A stretch of DNA of 64,000 nt from Epilithonimonas xixisoli (GCF_004365655.1 NZ_SOEO01000001.1:930001-994000), one strand, 5' to 3'; positions 7,867 through 16,054 are shown, counted from the stretch's first letter. Translations and numbers: made by a program. Notes: generated by a model not told the origin, from the letters alone.

Positions 7867-8535
7867 TTATTTTAAATAAGGCGCCATCACTTTTGTCCAA
7901 AGCTTATAACCTTCGGGTTTCATATGAAGCATATCATCCAGAAAAATATCGGTGCGGACTTTTCCTTCTGAATCATTCATGATCTCAGTAATATCAATGT
8001 ATTCTGCGCGCTTTTGAGTTTTAAGATAAGATTCTATCATCTGATTGACTTCCTTTACAATTGGCCAAAATTGCTGACGGCTTGGAGAAAGTTTAATGGA
8101 AACATAAGCAACTGGAACTCTCGGATATTTCTGGCGAATCTTCCTGAAAAATGTTTTAAATCTTTCGAAAACTTCTGCTGCAGTTGGATTATCCGTCGCT
8201 ACGTCATTTTCTCCGCAATAGATAATAATTTGTCTCGGTTTGTAAGGATCCAAAAGGTCATCTGCATAATAATTCAAATCCAGTAATCTTGACCCGCCAA
8301 AAGCACGATTGACAATGTTTTTGTTAGGAAAATATTCATTCACATCTTTCCAATACGTGAAAGAAGAACTTCCCACCAAAAGTATTGGTTTTTTAGAAAT
8401 CGGATTTTCTTTATTAATTTTTTTAAATTCCTGAACTTCTTTCCAAAATGGTTTTTCCTGACCGAAAAACAAGAGAGAGTTGAGAATAAAAGCTAGGAAT
8501 AGAATTCTTTGGAAAAGGTGTTTGTTCAATTTCAT
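7867..8535 (-). CDS. SGNH/GDSL-family hydrolase, exported
   Basis: I place the start at 8535 (MKLNKHLFQRILFLAFILNS), which begins directly with a signal peptide ending near FFGQEK; an in-frame ATG at 8559 adds eight residues. The 222-residue protein has all four SGNH blocks: VGSSSFTYW (nucleophile Ser), FGGSRLLD (Gly), YCGENDVATD (Asn) and DDMLHMKPEGY (Asp and His). These enzymes are esterases or lipases acting on lipid or carbohydrate acyl esters. Export to the periplasm or surface is predicted. The acyl substrate is not evident. It is the last gene of the minus-strand group, and a terminator separates it from the nuclease cluster. Confidence 0.86.
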   Translation of the reverse strand: MKLNKHLFQRILFLAFILNSLLFFGQEKPFWKEVQEFKKINKENPISKKPILLVGSSSFTYWKDVNEYFPNKNIVNRAFGGSRLLDLNYYADDLLDPYKPRQIIIYCGENDVATDNPTAAEVFERFKTFFRKIRQKYPRVPVAYVSIKLSPSRQQFWPIVKEVNQMIESYLKTQKRAEYIDITEIMNDSEGKVRTDIFLDDMLHMKPEGYKLWTKVMAPYLK

Positions 8536-8564
8536 TTTTAAATTTTTTTGAAGTTTCAAGGTAC

Positions 8565-8592
8565 AAAAAAACAGTTGCTTTTGGCAACTGTT
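8565..8592 (-). terminator. intrinsic terminator downstream of the first endonuclease gene
   Basis: AACAGTTGC / GCAACTGTT stem with a 5-nt loop; on the minus strand it is followed by T residues. Confidence 0.82.
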
Positions 8593-8620
8593 CCTTGGGT
8601 TTTATAATTTGTTAAGAGTA

Positions 8621-9685
8621 TTAATCAACAATAAATTTAGTGTTCAATTCTCCCGTTTTCAAGATGTAAACACCTTTTGGCAAATTTTTCAAAGTCAATG
8701 TATTTCCATTTTGGAAGGGATTCTCAATCGTTTGTACGTTTTGTCCAACCGTATTGTAGATGAATGCTTTTTTGAATTGTTTCAAATCTTTGTCACCAGT
8801 CACAGTAATTGTGCTTCCTTTCACAGGATTTGGAGCAATTTGTAGATTTTTAGAGAAAGAAGCATCATCCACAGCCATCACAGTTCCCCAGATTTGCGCA
8901 ATATATTCTGGATGATCTACAAATGGGTTTCTGTTTTTTTGATAGTTGTAAACCGCATTGTTTCTGTCGATTTCTTTCAGAGAAACAGGATCTTGCTGAT
9001 GCCATCTCAACAACATGTTTAAGAAAGGTTCTTTGAAAACTTTGGTTTTAGATCCATCATACATGTCGTAAACAAAACTCTGAATTTCGTTTTCATAACG
9101 TGTAGCAAAATAGAAATAGATTCTGGCAATATCACCTTTAAACTCATTGATTGGTTCGAAAACAATTCCGCCATAGCCATTTAGTTTACTGTTTCCCAAT
9201 TTAGAGCCGTTTTTTGAAGTCCAGCTTGCAGTTCCCACTTCACCATAAGGATAGTTACTTCTTTTTCCGTTGACTTGATAATCCGTTGCTAATAGATGAT
9301 GATAGTCATTATGCATCGGCGTTCTATCATCAAACGTAGATTTAGGAATTGTGTGTTCTCTGTTGTAGCAAGTTCCTTCAGGACCATTTGATGAACCACA
9401 CTGATCTGTTACGATTGTATAATTGTAAGGATCTGTACCTGTCGGATTTTCGGAATAAATATCCATAACAGAGTTATCATTCTCATAGTATTTATCTCTG
9501 TCCGCCGTAGCGAAAACTACCCAGTTGTAGTTTTTGTCTTGATGACCGTTTGTAACAATGTCTCTAAGTTTTGTTTTTAAAGGGAAACCTGTGAGACCAG
9601 TTGTTTGGCTGTAATAACCTGTTGGGATTTGGGCATTCATAAAACCCGAAAAACCAACTAAAAGTAAAAGAATAGATTTTTTCAT
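8621..9685 (-). CDS. secreted endonuclease I family protein with type IX sorting domain (paralog 1)
   Basis: A 354-residue protein. Residues 1-18 are a signal peptide (LLLLVGFSGFMNAQ). The catalytic part is the endonuclease I / NucM family: CYNREHTIPKS with the catalytic His, then NDYHHLLATDYQVNGKRSN and FEPINEFKGDIARIYFYF. Metal-dependent enzymes of this family cut DNA non-specifically. Residues ~280-354 are a type IX secretion C-terminal sorting domain (IAPNPVKGS to LKNLPKGVYILKTGE), so the enzyme should be released or attached at the cell surface. Likely roles are nutrient acquisition from extracellular DNA or biofilm DNA turnover. It has its own promoter-like motif and terminator. Confidence 0.92.
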   Translation of the reverse strand: MKKSILLLLVGFSGFMNAQIPTGYYSQTTGLTGFPLKTKLRDIVTNGHQDKNYNWVVFATADRDKYYENDNSVMDIYSENPTGTDPYNYTIVTDQCGSSNGPEGTCYNREHTIPKSTFDDRTPMHNDYHHLLATDYQVNGKRSNYPYGEVGTASWTSKNGSKLGNSKLNGYGGIVFEPINEFKGDIARIYFYFATRYENEIQSFVYDMYDGSKTKVFKEPFLNMLLRWHQQDPVSLKEIDRNNAVYNYQKNRNPFVDHPEYIAQIWGTVMAVDDASFSKNLQIAPNPVKGSTITVTGDKDLKQFKKAFIYNTVGQNVQTIENPFQNGNTLTLKNLPKGVYILKTGELNTKFIVD

Positions 9686-9703
9686 TTCAAGAAAAATTAT
9701 TTA

Positions 9704-9717
9704 GGGCGACTAAGGTA
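9704..9717 (-). promoter_or_regulatory. promoter-like TACCTTAGTCGCCC motif upstream of endonuclease paralog 1
   Basis: On the minus strand TACCTTAGTCGCCC precedes the ATG by 18 nt, with TTTG 16 bp further upstream. Close variants precede paralog 2 and the MnmA-like gene. It differs from the usual TAnnTTTG box. Confidence 0.5.
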
Positions 9718-9832
9718 TAAAATATATTAATAGCAAAAGTAATGAGTTCTTAACAAGGTAGAAGATTCTTTATAATTATATTGATTTTATTCTTGTTAAA
9801 ATGGTTAATGGAAATTATTTACTTATGAAATA

Positions 9833-9863
9833 AAAAAAAGACAGAAAATAATTCCTGTCTTTT
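9833..9863 (-). terminator. intrinsic terminator after endonuclease paralog 2
   Basis: AAAAGACAG / CTGTCTTTT stem with a 10-nt loop. The loop and stem are identical to the terminator at 11114-11141. Confidence 0.82.
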
Positions 9864-9884
9864 AGCTATGATAATTTTTATTAA

Positions 9885-10967
9885 TTAATCGATAATAAAC
9901 TTGGTGTTTAATTCTCCAGTTTTTAGGATATAAACGCCTTTTGGTAAATTATTAAGTTTAATTGTATTTCCGTTTTGGAAAGGATTTTCAATTGTTTGAA
10001 CATTTTGACCAATCATATTATAGATCATTGCCGTTTTGAATTGTTTCAAATCCTTGTCGCCAGAAACAGAAATTACATTTCCTTTCACAGGATTTGGTGC
10101 GATGCTCAAATTTTTAGAAAAGTTAGCATCATCCACAGCAAGTGGAGAAGTTCCCCAAATACTAGTAACCCATTCTGGATGATCGATGAAAGGGTTTCTA
10201 TTTTTTTGATATAGATATGCAGAATTATTTCGATCGATTTCTTTTTGAGAAACAGGATCTTGCTGATGCCAAAGTAAAAGAATGTTTAGTTCCCAAGTTA
10301 CAAGACCTTGATTAACATTACTTGTGTTTAGAATGTTACCACTAGAAAAACCAGAAAGTTGACTCTGATAACGTGTTACAAAATACAAAAGGCATCTTGC
10401 AATATCTCCCTTGAACTCATTGATAGGCTCAAAAACAGAACCACTGTATGTAGAGCCTGGCGTTGCGTTAGGTCCTACTTTTCCACCATTTTTAGAAGTG
10501 TAGCTAGGATTGTTCACTCTACCAAACGGATAGTTGCTTCTCATTCCATTCACTTTACCATCTGTAGGCAGAACGTGATGGATGTCACTTCTCATTGGTA
10601 GTCTTTGATTGAATAAACTTTGAGGAACAGTATGTTCTTTATTATAACAGTCGCCCTCAACAGAGTAGTTTCCACATTTTTTTTGACCAAAATTATAATT
10701 GTAAGGATCTGCGCCAGATGGATTCTCAGAGTAAATATCAAGAACGGTGTTATCCTTTTCATAATATTTATCAGCATCACTGGAAGGATATTGGCTATCT
10801 AAATCATCATAAGAATGCTGGCTGTAACCCGCTGTGATGATTTGGGATAATTTTGTTTTCAACGGATATCCAGTAAGTCCGGATGTGCCGTCGTAATAAC
10901 CTGTAGGAATCTGGGCATTCGCAAAGCCGAAGAATCCAGTCATTAAAATAAGGATAGATTTTTTCAT
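9885..10967 (-). CDS. secreted endonuclease I family protein with type IX sorting domain (paralog 2)
   Basis: A 360-residue paralog of the previous gene with the same plan: signal peptide (ILMTGFFGFANAQ), endonuclease I core (CYNKEHTVPQSLFNQRLPMR, then SDIHHVLPTDGKVNGMRSN and FEPINEFKGDIARCLLYF), and a type IX sorting domain. The sorting domain is nearly identical to that of paralog 1 (DKDLKQFK, GQNVQTIENPFQNGNT, LPKGVYILKTGELNTKF), while the core is more divergent. This points to tandem duplication with faster change or recombination in the catalytic part. The active-site His and metal ligands are retained, so both should be active. Confidence 0.92.
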   Translation of the reverse strand: MKKSILILMTGFFGFANAQIPTGYYDGTSGLTGYPLKTKLSQIITAGYSQHSYDDLDSQYPSSDADKYYEKDNTVLDIYSENPSGADPYNYNFGQKKCGNYSVEGDCYNKEHTVPQSLFNQRLPMRSDIHHVLPTDGKVNGMRSNYPFGRVNNPSYTSKNGGKVGPNATPGSTYSGSVFEPINEFKGDIARCLLYFVTRYQSQLSGFSSGNILNTSNVNQGLVTWELNILLLWHQQDPVSQKEIDRNNSAYLYQKNRNPFIDHPEWVTSIWGTSPLAVDDANFSKNLSIAPNPVKGNVISVSGDKDLKQFKTAMIYNMIGQNVQTIENPFQNGNTIKLNNLPKGVYILKTGELNTKFIID

Positions 10968-10979
10968 TTGAAATAATTA

Positions 10980-10993
10980 GGGCGCTAAAGGTA
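10980..10993 (-). promoter_or_regulatory. promoter-like TACCTTTAGCGCCC motif upstream of endonuclease paralog 2
   Basis: A close variant of the 9704-9717 motif, ending 12 nt before the ATG; TTG lies 15 bp upstream of it on the minus strand. Confidence 0.48.
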
Positions 10994-11110
10994 TAAAATT
11001 AATTAAACCAATGGTGTTATTAATTATTAACATAGGAGTTGTTAAGAAATAAAATTCGATATGTTTTATTTGCTTAAAATGTAATAGATAGTTAAGGTGA
11101 GTAATAAAAT

Positions 11111-11141
11111 AAAAAAAGACAGAAAATAATTCCTGTCTTTT
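11111..11141 (-). terminator. intrinsic terminator after endonuclease paralog 3
   Basis: AAAAGACAG / CTGTCTTTT hairpin identical in stem and loop to that at 9836-9863, showing that the terminator was copied along with the gene. Confidence 0.82.
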
Positions 11142-11162
11142 TTAAATTATAAATTTTACCTA

Positions 11163-12173
11163 TTAGTCAATAATTAATTTGGTGTTTAATTCTCCCGCTT
11201 TCAAGATATAAACTCCTTTTGGTAAATTTTTCAGTATAATTTTCTGATTATTTTTTACATTGCTTATAGTTTGAACCAATTGACCAGTCAAATTATAAAT
11301 TTTAACCTCTGCATCATTGCTAATCCCATTGATGAAAAGTTCATTGTTTCTTACAGGATTTGGATATACTGATATTATTTTGTTTGTAACTTCACCAGTA
11401 GCTAAAATTGTGTTTGGCCAAGTATTCTGAGCTTTCGGTCCGCCCCAGATTACGGTAGCAAGATATGGATTATCTATAAACGGGTTTCTATTTTTCTGTA
11501 CGCCAAAGAAATGGTTGTTTCTTTGGATTTCAAATGCTGATACGGGATCTTCTGCATTCCATTTTAACAAAATATCAGCCATATCTGCTGAATAAGTAAA
11601 TGGGCCTTTAGTAACATTTTTCGGTAAACATTGTGTAGGATACCTTACATAAGTGTACATTATGATTCTTGCAATATCACCTTTCCATTCGTCCCCAGGA
11701 AACCAACCTCCGTTGGTTGCATAAGCTGTCGCTCCTGATCCATCGGCAAAAAATAAATTTCCTCTGTTGCTATTTAATTGTATATCAGAAGGTCTTAAAT
11801 GATGTCCATCTGAGCCAGCGCCAGATTGTCCCAATGCAGGAGTTCCTAAAGATTGTGCGAAAACGTGTTCTCTGTTCCAGCCACTTTCTGGGTTGGCCGC
11901 GCGACTTCTTTGGTGAATTCCTGAAGTCTGTGAACCATAAACTAACAAAATGTTATTCGGAACAGCAGGATCTTTGTCGCTAATTTTTAACTCATCTCGT
12001 AATTGAGAGTAACTGATTTTCACAGTATGGGTATTTGTAATCAACGTAGTAAGTTGTGTTTTTAGAGCATTACCTGTTTTTGTAAAATCAATTCCGTTGT
12101 AATACGACGGTGCGGTTTGTGCAAATATTACGATTGAAGTAATGATTGCTAAAAATGATAGTTTTATTTTCAT
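11163..12173 (-). CDS. secreted endonuclease I family protein with type IX sorting domain (paralog 3)
   Basis: A 336-residue, more divergent member of the trio. It has a signal peptide (LSFLAIITSIVIFAQT), an endonuclease I core (WNREHVFAQS, DGHHLRPSDIQLNSNRGN, EWKGDIARIIMYTYVRY) and a type IX sorting domain (VYPNPVRNNELFINGI ... LPKGVYILKAGELNTKLI). The last residues are shared with paralogs 1 and 2, although the middle of the sorting domain differs. It begins 13 bp after the stop of the MnmA-like gene and so is probably expressed from that gene's promoter. DNA hydrolysis outside the cell is the expected role. Confidence 0.9.
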   Translation of the reverse strand: MKIKLSFLAIITSIVIFAQTAPSYYNGIDFTKTGNALKTQLTTLITNTHTVKISYSQLRDELKISDKDPAVPNNILLVYGSQTSGIHQRSRAANPESGWNREHVFAQSLGTPALGQSGAGSDGHHLRPSDIQLNSNRGNLFFADGSGATAYATNGGWFPGDEWKGDIARIIMYTYVRYPTQCLPKNVTKGPFTYSADMADILLKWNAEDPVSAFEIQRNNHFFGVQKNRNPFIDNPYLATVIWGGPKAQNTWPNTILATGEVTNKIISVYPNPVRNNELFINGISNDAEVKIYNLTGQLVQTISNVKNNQKIILKNLPKGVYILKAGELNTKLIID

Positions 12174-12186
12174 ATTAAAATTGTTT

Positions 12187-12729
12187 TTAGATGTTTATTG
12201 TTGCTAAAAAGGTCTCGTTGTGATAAATGCTTGCATTCTTATATTTATAGATATTAATGGATTCCGGAAATTCTAAAAATAATTCCTCTTTATCGTAATA
12301 AAGCTTTACATTATCTAATAAATATTCTTCATCAAAATAAACTTTCACAACTACAGGTTCAAAATTATTATTTAAAAAGAATGTATCTGTATCTTCTAAT
12401 TGTAAATCTTTTTTTAAAATTCTAAGTACTTTAACTAAAAGCCCAGGATGGTTATTTCCCGCTCCAACAAATATTCTGTTTTCATTTTGATCTATTGAAA
12501 TTACATACAATGGCAATTGATGTCCGCCACTTGATGTTTTTCTTCGTTGACCTAATTTAAAATTTTCAATTCCTTGGTGTCCACCAATCAATATACCATC
12601 AAATAGATCGTATGTTTTGGGAGTTGAATACCAAATTAATTCTTCTTTTTTGGTCAAAAAATTAAGAACATCTTCATTATACAATGATGATGAGGCAAGT
12701 ATTTCTACAATTTGTCCTTTGTCTTTCAT
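12187..12729 (-). CDS. stand-alone protein resembling the C-terminal part of tRNA 2-thiouridylase MnmA
   Basis: A 180-residue protein. Residues ~45-110 read like the central and C-terminal region of MnmA: GGHQGIENFKLGQRRK corresponds to the MnmA G-H-x-G-I-x-x-(Y/F)-T-I-G-Q-R-K block, and LPLYVISIDQNENRIFVGAG followed by NNHPGLL to the strand after it. The remainder would be the beta-barrel. The MnmA PP-loop ATPase domain with its GMSGGVDSS motif and two catalytic Cys is absent, and the protein contains no Cys. It therefore cannot thiolate tRNA by itself. It could bind tRNA, partner a full MnmA elsewhere, or be a retained fragment. It has its own promoter motif and leads endonuclease paralog 3. 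Confidence 0.6.
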   Translation of the reverse strand: MKDKGQIVEILASSSLYNEDVLNFLTKKEELIWYSTPKTYDLFDGILIGGHQGIENFKLGQRRKTSSGGHQLPLYVISIDQNENRIFVGAGNNHPGLLVKVLRILKKDLQLEDTDTFFLNNNFEPVVVKVYFDEEYLLDNVKLYYDKEELFLEFPESINIYKYKNASIYHNETFLATINI

Positions 12730-12771
12730 TTCTTAAAGCCCTTTATCAGTTATTCTATAATAATGAGAAAC

Positions 12772-12785
12772 GGGCGACTAAGTTA
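12772..12785 (-). promoter_or_regulatory. promoter-like TAACTTAGTCGCCC motif upstream of the MnmA-like gene
   Basis: Third occurrence of the motif found at 9704 and 10980, here 42 nt before the ATG, with TTTG 17 bp upstream on the minus strand. Confidence 0.5.
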
Positions 12786-12809
12786 ATAAAAAAACGAATA
12801 CGCAAATTT

Positions 12810-14012
12810 TTATTTTTCAGTCAGATAGCGTTTGTTGATTTTTGAAAACAAGAAAGAAATCGTAACTCCAAAGAACATTGCCACAGCGGAAACAATGAAA
12901 TAATTGAAGAGTTCTATCTTCACAGGGAAAGCCAGATTCTCGCTTGCTCGGAAAAACCCGGTTTTTATCTGAACAAAAGAAATAGCAGATCCAATTATCA
13001 ACCCGCAAAGCACTCCAAAGAAAACAATCAACAATCCTGTGAAGAAATAAGTCAGCCTCAAATCTCTTTTGCTAAAACCTAAAGCAATCAAAGATTTAGC
13101 TTGATCCTTTTTATCCAGTTGGAGAATCGTGATTGCGCCAGCCAAATTGAAAGTTGTAATGAAAATCACCAAACCAAAAATCAGATAGATCATCAACTTT
13201 TCAGTATTGATCATTTTCCAAAAAGCCGCATTTTCCTCAGATTTTGTGTTGACGATGATTTTATTTCCAAATTCTTGCGTCAGTTTTGATTTGATAAGAT
13301 TAGAATTTGCTGGATTTTTCAGTTTGATAACAATTTGATAGCAAGCTGATTTCGGCAATCCCAAAAGTTCCTGAGCCAATTCCAAAGGTGAAACGATATA
13401 ATTATCCAACTGGTCATTTCCGGGAAAAATCCCGCTCACATAGATGTCTTTTTTGTTGAAAATATCATTTTCCTGTTGGATGATTCCTTTTCCTGGTTTC
13501 GGCATCAAGATCGTTGCAAAATCCTGAGTAGAGTTCACAGGAAGTGATAGTCGGTTGTCCAAACCATTTTCCATAATGACTTCATTATTGTATTTGAAGT
13601 CCGGATATTTCCCGTAGAAAACACTTTCATTGATAGGATTCACTTGTATGTAGGCCGAATCTACGCCTCGCAAATAGGCAATTTCACCATTATCTTTGTA
13701 GCCGAGATAGACCTTTTCCTCAATCACTTTTGAAAAATGAGAGATCTCAGAATTATTCTTTAGAGATTGACTTATTTTATCAATTTCAGGAAGTACTTTT
13801 CCTGTTTTGCTTTTTATCGTAAGATCCGCGTGAAGATTGGCGATCATATCCTTATTAAGTTCCTCCAAACCAGAAAAAACCGAAATAATAATGAACATAG
13901 CCGCCACCGCTGCAACCATAGCAAACGCCGCAAGCCACGTGATAAACGTCACTGCCGTACTTCCTTTTTTGGAAATCAGGTATCGGGATGCTATGTAAAA
14001 AGCATTTTTCAA
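12810..14012 (-). CDS. LolC/LolE-type ABC transporter permease (FtsX superfamily)
   Basis: A 400-residue inner-membrane protein with the MacB/LolCE layout: one N-terminal membrane helix (~18-45), a large periplasmic domain (~50-265), then three helices near 272-300, 318-345 and 365-392. LYLIFGLVIFITTFNLAGAI-type residues open the FtsX domain (here IYLIFGLVIFITTFNLAGAI), followed by ALGFSKRDLR, the coupling helix. LolC/E permeases extract lipoproteins from the inner membrane for delivery to the outer membrane, which suits a genome rich in lipoproteins. The partner ATPase LolD is not adjacent. It lies 12 bp after rbfA, so the two are likely co-transcribed. Confidence 0.85.
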   Translation of the reverse strand: MKNAFYIASRYLISKKGSTAVTFITWLAAFAMVAAVAAMFIIISVFSGLEELNKDMIANLHADLTIKSKTGKVLPEIDKISQSLKNNSEISHFSKVIEEKVYLGYKDNGEIAYLRGVDSAYIQVNPINESVFYGKYPDFKYNNEVIMENGLDNRLSLPVNSTQDFATILMPKPGKGIIQQENDIFNKKDIYVSGIFPGNDQLDNYIVSPLELAQELLGLPKSACYQIVIKLKNPANSNLIKSKLTQEFGNKIIVNTKSEENAAFWKMINTEKLMIYLIFGLVIFITTFNLAGAITILQLDKKDQAKSLIALGFSKRDLRLTYFFTGLLIVFFGVLCGLIIGSAISFVQIKTGFFRASENLAFPVKIELFNYFIVSAVAMFFGVTISFLFSKINKRYLTEK

Positions 14013-14024
14013 ACTCGCGAAAAA

Positions 14025-14384
14025 TTAAAGAATTGGATTGTCGCCTTCGCCTTTCAGCTCTCTTTCGATGCGTTCTACATCGTCCAGACTTGTGTCAATA
14101 TAAAAAGCCAACTGCGGAATGATTCGCACTTGTTTACCCATCTTTTGTCCGATGTAATTGCGGTAAAAAGAATTGTTGGTATTGATTTCCTTCAAAATTG
14201 GTTGGCGCAAATCCGCAGGGAAGATGCTAAGATATATTTTTGCGATGCTAAGATCCGCTGTCACTTTCACATCAGAAACCGAAACCAAAAAGCTCTGTTT
14301 GCTTTCTGATGCCTGTTTGCGGAAGATTTCCGCCATATCTTCCTGAATGATCTGTGCTACTTTTCGTTGTCTGTTACTTTCCAT
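14025..14384 (-). CDS. rbfA: ribosome-binding factor A
   Basis: I choose the ATG at 14384 (MESNRQRKVAQIIQEDMAEI), the canonical RbfA start; an upstream ATG at 14429 adds 15 residues that would overlap the promoter. The 119-residue protein has the KH-like fold: VSVSDVKVTADLSIAKIYLS, and later RIIPQLAFYIDTSLDDVERI. RbfA matures the 5' end of 16S rRNA in the 30S subunit and matters in the cold. It precedes the LolC/E permease on the same strand. No nusA/infB neighbours are present, as is common in this group. Confidence 0.93.
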   Translation of the reverse strand: MESNRQRKVAQIIQEDMAEIFRKQASESKQSFLVSVSDVKVTADLSIAKIYLSIFPADLRQPILKEINTNNSFYRNYIGQKMGKQVRIIPQLAFYIDTSLDDVERIERELKGEGDNPIL

Positions 14385-14392
14385 AAATGTTG

Positions 14393-14400
14393 CAAATTTA
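14393..14400 (-). promoter_or_regulatory. -7 box upstream of rbfA
   Basis: TAAATTTG on the minus strand, 8 nt before the chosen ATG at 14384. No clear TTTG is seen at the proper distance upstream. Confidence 0.55.
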
Positions 14401-14469
14401 GTGTTTTTGTTTTGATTTTTGGGAAGCAATTTCGGCTGAGAATGAAGCTTTTGATATTATTAGTTCTTA

Positions 14470-14555
14470 GGGCAGCTTTATCCGCCTTCCGTTCCCAATC
14501 TTTTTGCCTTGGCTTTTCCAGCCACAAAAAAGGATTTCCACTCAAGTCGGGCTGC
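14470..14555. repeat. dispersed palindromic element, copy A (86 bp)
   Basis: Bounded by GGGCAGC and GGGCTGC. The left arm contains TCCGCCTTCC, the right arm GGATTTCC and TCAAGTCGGGCTGC. The centre can pair: AATCTTTTTG with CAAAAAAGGATT, then TGGCT with AGCCA. The flank GCAGCTTCGCAAA is shared with copy C. Other copies are at 39398-39502 and 56253-56356. Confidence 0.8.
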
Positions 14556-14760
14556 AGCTTCGCAAAGTTCAAACATTTCAATTTCAATCAAATATTTGTC
14601 AATAGTTGAACTTCTCTTATCAATTTCAAAGAGACGAAGTCTCGAAATATTGGTAGAAAATTAATAAAGACCAAGACTCAAAGGTGCGAAGCTCCGACAT
14701 ATTTTTTAAGAATATAATTCTCGAATTAGCCATTTAAATTAATATTTATTGTAAAAAATA
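14556..14760. other. non-coding interval between the esterase and rbfA
   Basis: No convincing gene. Two small hairpins with GAA loops are present: GAGAC-GAA-GTCTC at 14631-14643 and GGTGC-GAA-GCTCC near 14683-14695. The latter sits in GC-richer DNA within otherwise AT-rich sequence and may be further repetitive DNA. Confidence 0.5.
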
Positions 14761-15891
14761 TTATTCCATCAACCAAATCAAACTCGCCTTCAATTCACGT
14801 TTCCAATAGCTTTCTGTATGTGTTCCGTCTTCATCTATTTTCACAAAGATATTCTTTTCCGGAACCGATTTCTTTAATAATAATTTTTCCACGTTTTCAA
14901 TTTCCGGAGCCATAGTTTCATCCTCATTTTTTCCTGCTACAAAATAGAATTTAGAATTCTTGAGATTATTTTTTCTAATGTTCAAATATTTTTTCAAATC
15001 CGCCGAAACAAACCAAAAAGCCGGACTGAAAATTCCCGCTTTTCCAAAAACAGACGGATATTTTGCCGAAGCATAAAGCGAAATCAATCCGCCCATCGAA
15101 CTTCCCATAATCAAAGTTTTTGAAGCTTGCTTTTCGGTTCTGTAAGTTTTATCGATGTAAGGTTTCAGCGTTTTTGCAAGAAATTCTACGTACAAATCGC
15201 CTTCGCCAATAGTTTTATATTTCTCATTATTCCAAGGTGAATATTCTGCCAATCGTTTTTCTCCGCCATTATCAATTCCGATGACGATTGCGGATTTTCC
15301 GGTTTCTTTATAGAGTTCGTTCAGGGTTTCGTCAACGCTCCATTCTCCGGAAAAACTTGTGAACTCATCGAAGAGATTTTGTCCATCGTGCATATAGATC
15401 ACGGGATATTTTTTCTTCGAAGTTTCATAATCGGGTGGGAGATATATCCAGATTTTTCGAGTCGTTTTAAGTTGTGGAATATTGAAGTTCTCATTCAATA
15501 TTTTCACATTTGAAGTTGCTGTATGAATTTTTTCTTTCGGTGAACTCCAGTTTTTTACTTCCAGATTTAGGGTTTGAATTTTCTCGGGATTTTCCAAAAT
15601 TCGGTTTGGGATTCCGTTTCCGTTTTCATCGGTTTCGGAAAAATCCCAACTTCCTTTCGTGATTTTATATTCGATTTTTTGAGTTTGATTTGGAATTGTC
15701 AAACTATAAAAACCATTATTGTCTTTCTTAAATTCAAATTGAGAATCATCCGCTTTCCATCCATTAAGATTGGAAGCCAAATATAATTTCGCATTTTCCT
15801 CCGTGTTTTGAGGAAGTTTAGTTATCCGAAATGTGATTTGTGATTGCACTGCGATAAAGAACAATGTAAAGATTAAAGCCAGATTTTTCAT
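14761..15891 (-). CDS. exported putative esterase (esterase D/Fes-like alpha/beta hydrolase) with N-terminal beta-sandwich domain
   Basis: The ATG at 15891 gives 376 residues starting with a signal peptide (MKNLALIFTLFFIAVQSQ); an upstream ATG at 15918 adds nine non-signal residues. Residues ~20-105 look like an early-set/carbohydrate-binding-type domain (LYLASNLNGWKADDSQFEF). The hydrolase domain follows: IWIYLPPDYE, PVIYMHDGQNLFDE, nucleophile elbow GSSMGGL, and DEDGTHTESYWKRE with the catalytic His. The family includes ferric-siderophore esterases, feruloyl esterases and S-formylglutathione hydrolases; the secreted form here suggests a siderophore or carbohydrate ester substrate. It is divergent from pepP. 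Confidence 0.85.
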   Translation of the reverse strand: MKNLALIFTLFFIAVQSQITFRITKLPQNTEENAKLYLASNLNGWKADDSQFEFKKDNNGFYSLTIPNQTQKIEYKITKGSWDFSETDENGNGIPNRILENPEKIQTLNLEVKNWSSPKEKIHTATSNVKILNENFNIPQLKTTRKIWIYLPPDYETSKKKYPVIYMHDGQNLFDEFTSFSGEWSVDETLNELYKETGKSAIVIGIDNGGEKRLAEYSPWNNEKYKTIGEGDLYVEFLAKTLKPYIDKTYRTEKQASKTLIMGSSMGGLISLYASAKYPSVFGKAGIFSPAFWFVSADLKKYLNIRKNNLKNSKFYFVAGKNEDETMAPEIENVEKLLLKKSVPEKNIFVKIDEDGTHTESYWKRELKASLIWLME

Positions 15892-15984
15892 AAAAGTAAA
15901 AGTAATAATTTGTCTCACATCTTTGGATTTATATTTTATGAAAAATTTAAGCCTTAATTTTAATTTTAATCTTTTTAGGTTTTG

Positions 15985-15992
15985 TAAATTTG
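15985..15992 (+). promoter_or_regulatory. -7 box upstream of pepP
   Basis: TAAATTTG, 62 nt before the ATG at 16055. No clear TTTG lies at the expected spacing. Confidence 0.5.
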
Positions 15993-16054
15993 GAACGCTT
16001 TAATTGATGTTTATTCGATCAACCAAAGCCTAATATCTAATATCTATTTTTAAA

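Noticed and set aside
14357-14609. ORFs on both strands through the palindromic element copy A
   Set aside because: They arise from the inverted repeat and are not conserved in copies B and C; no promoter or domain supports them.
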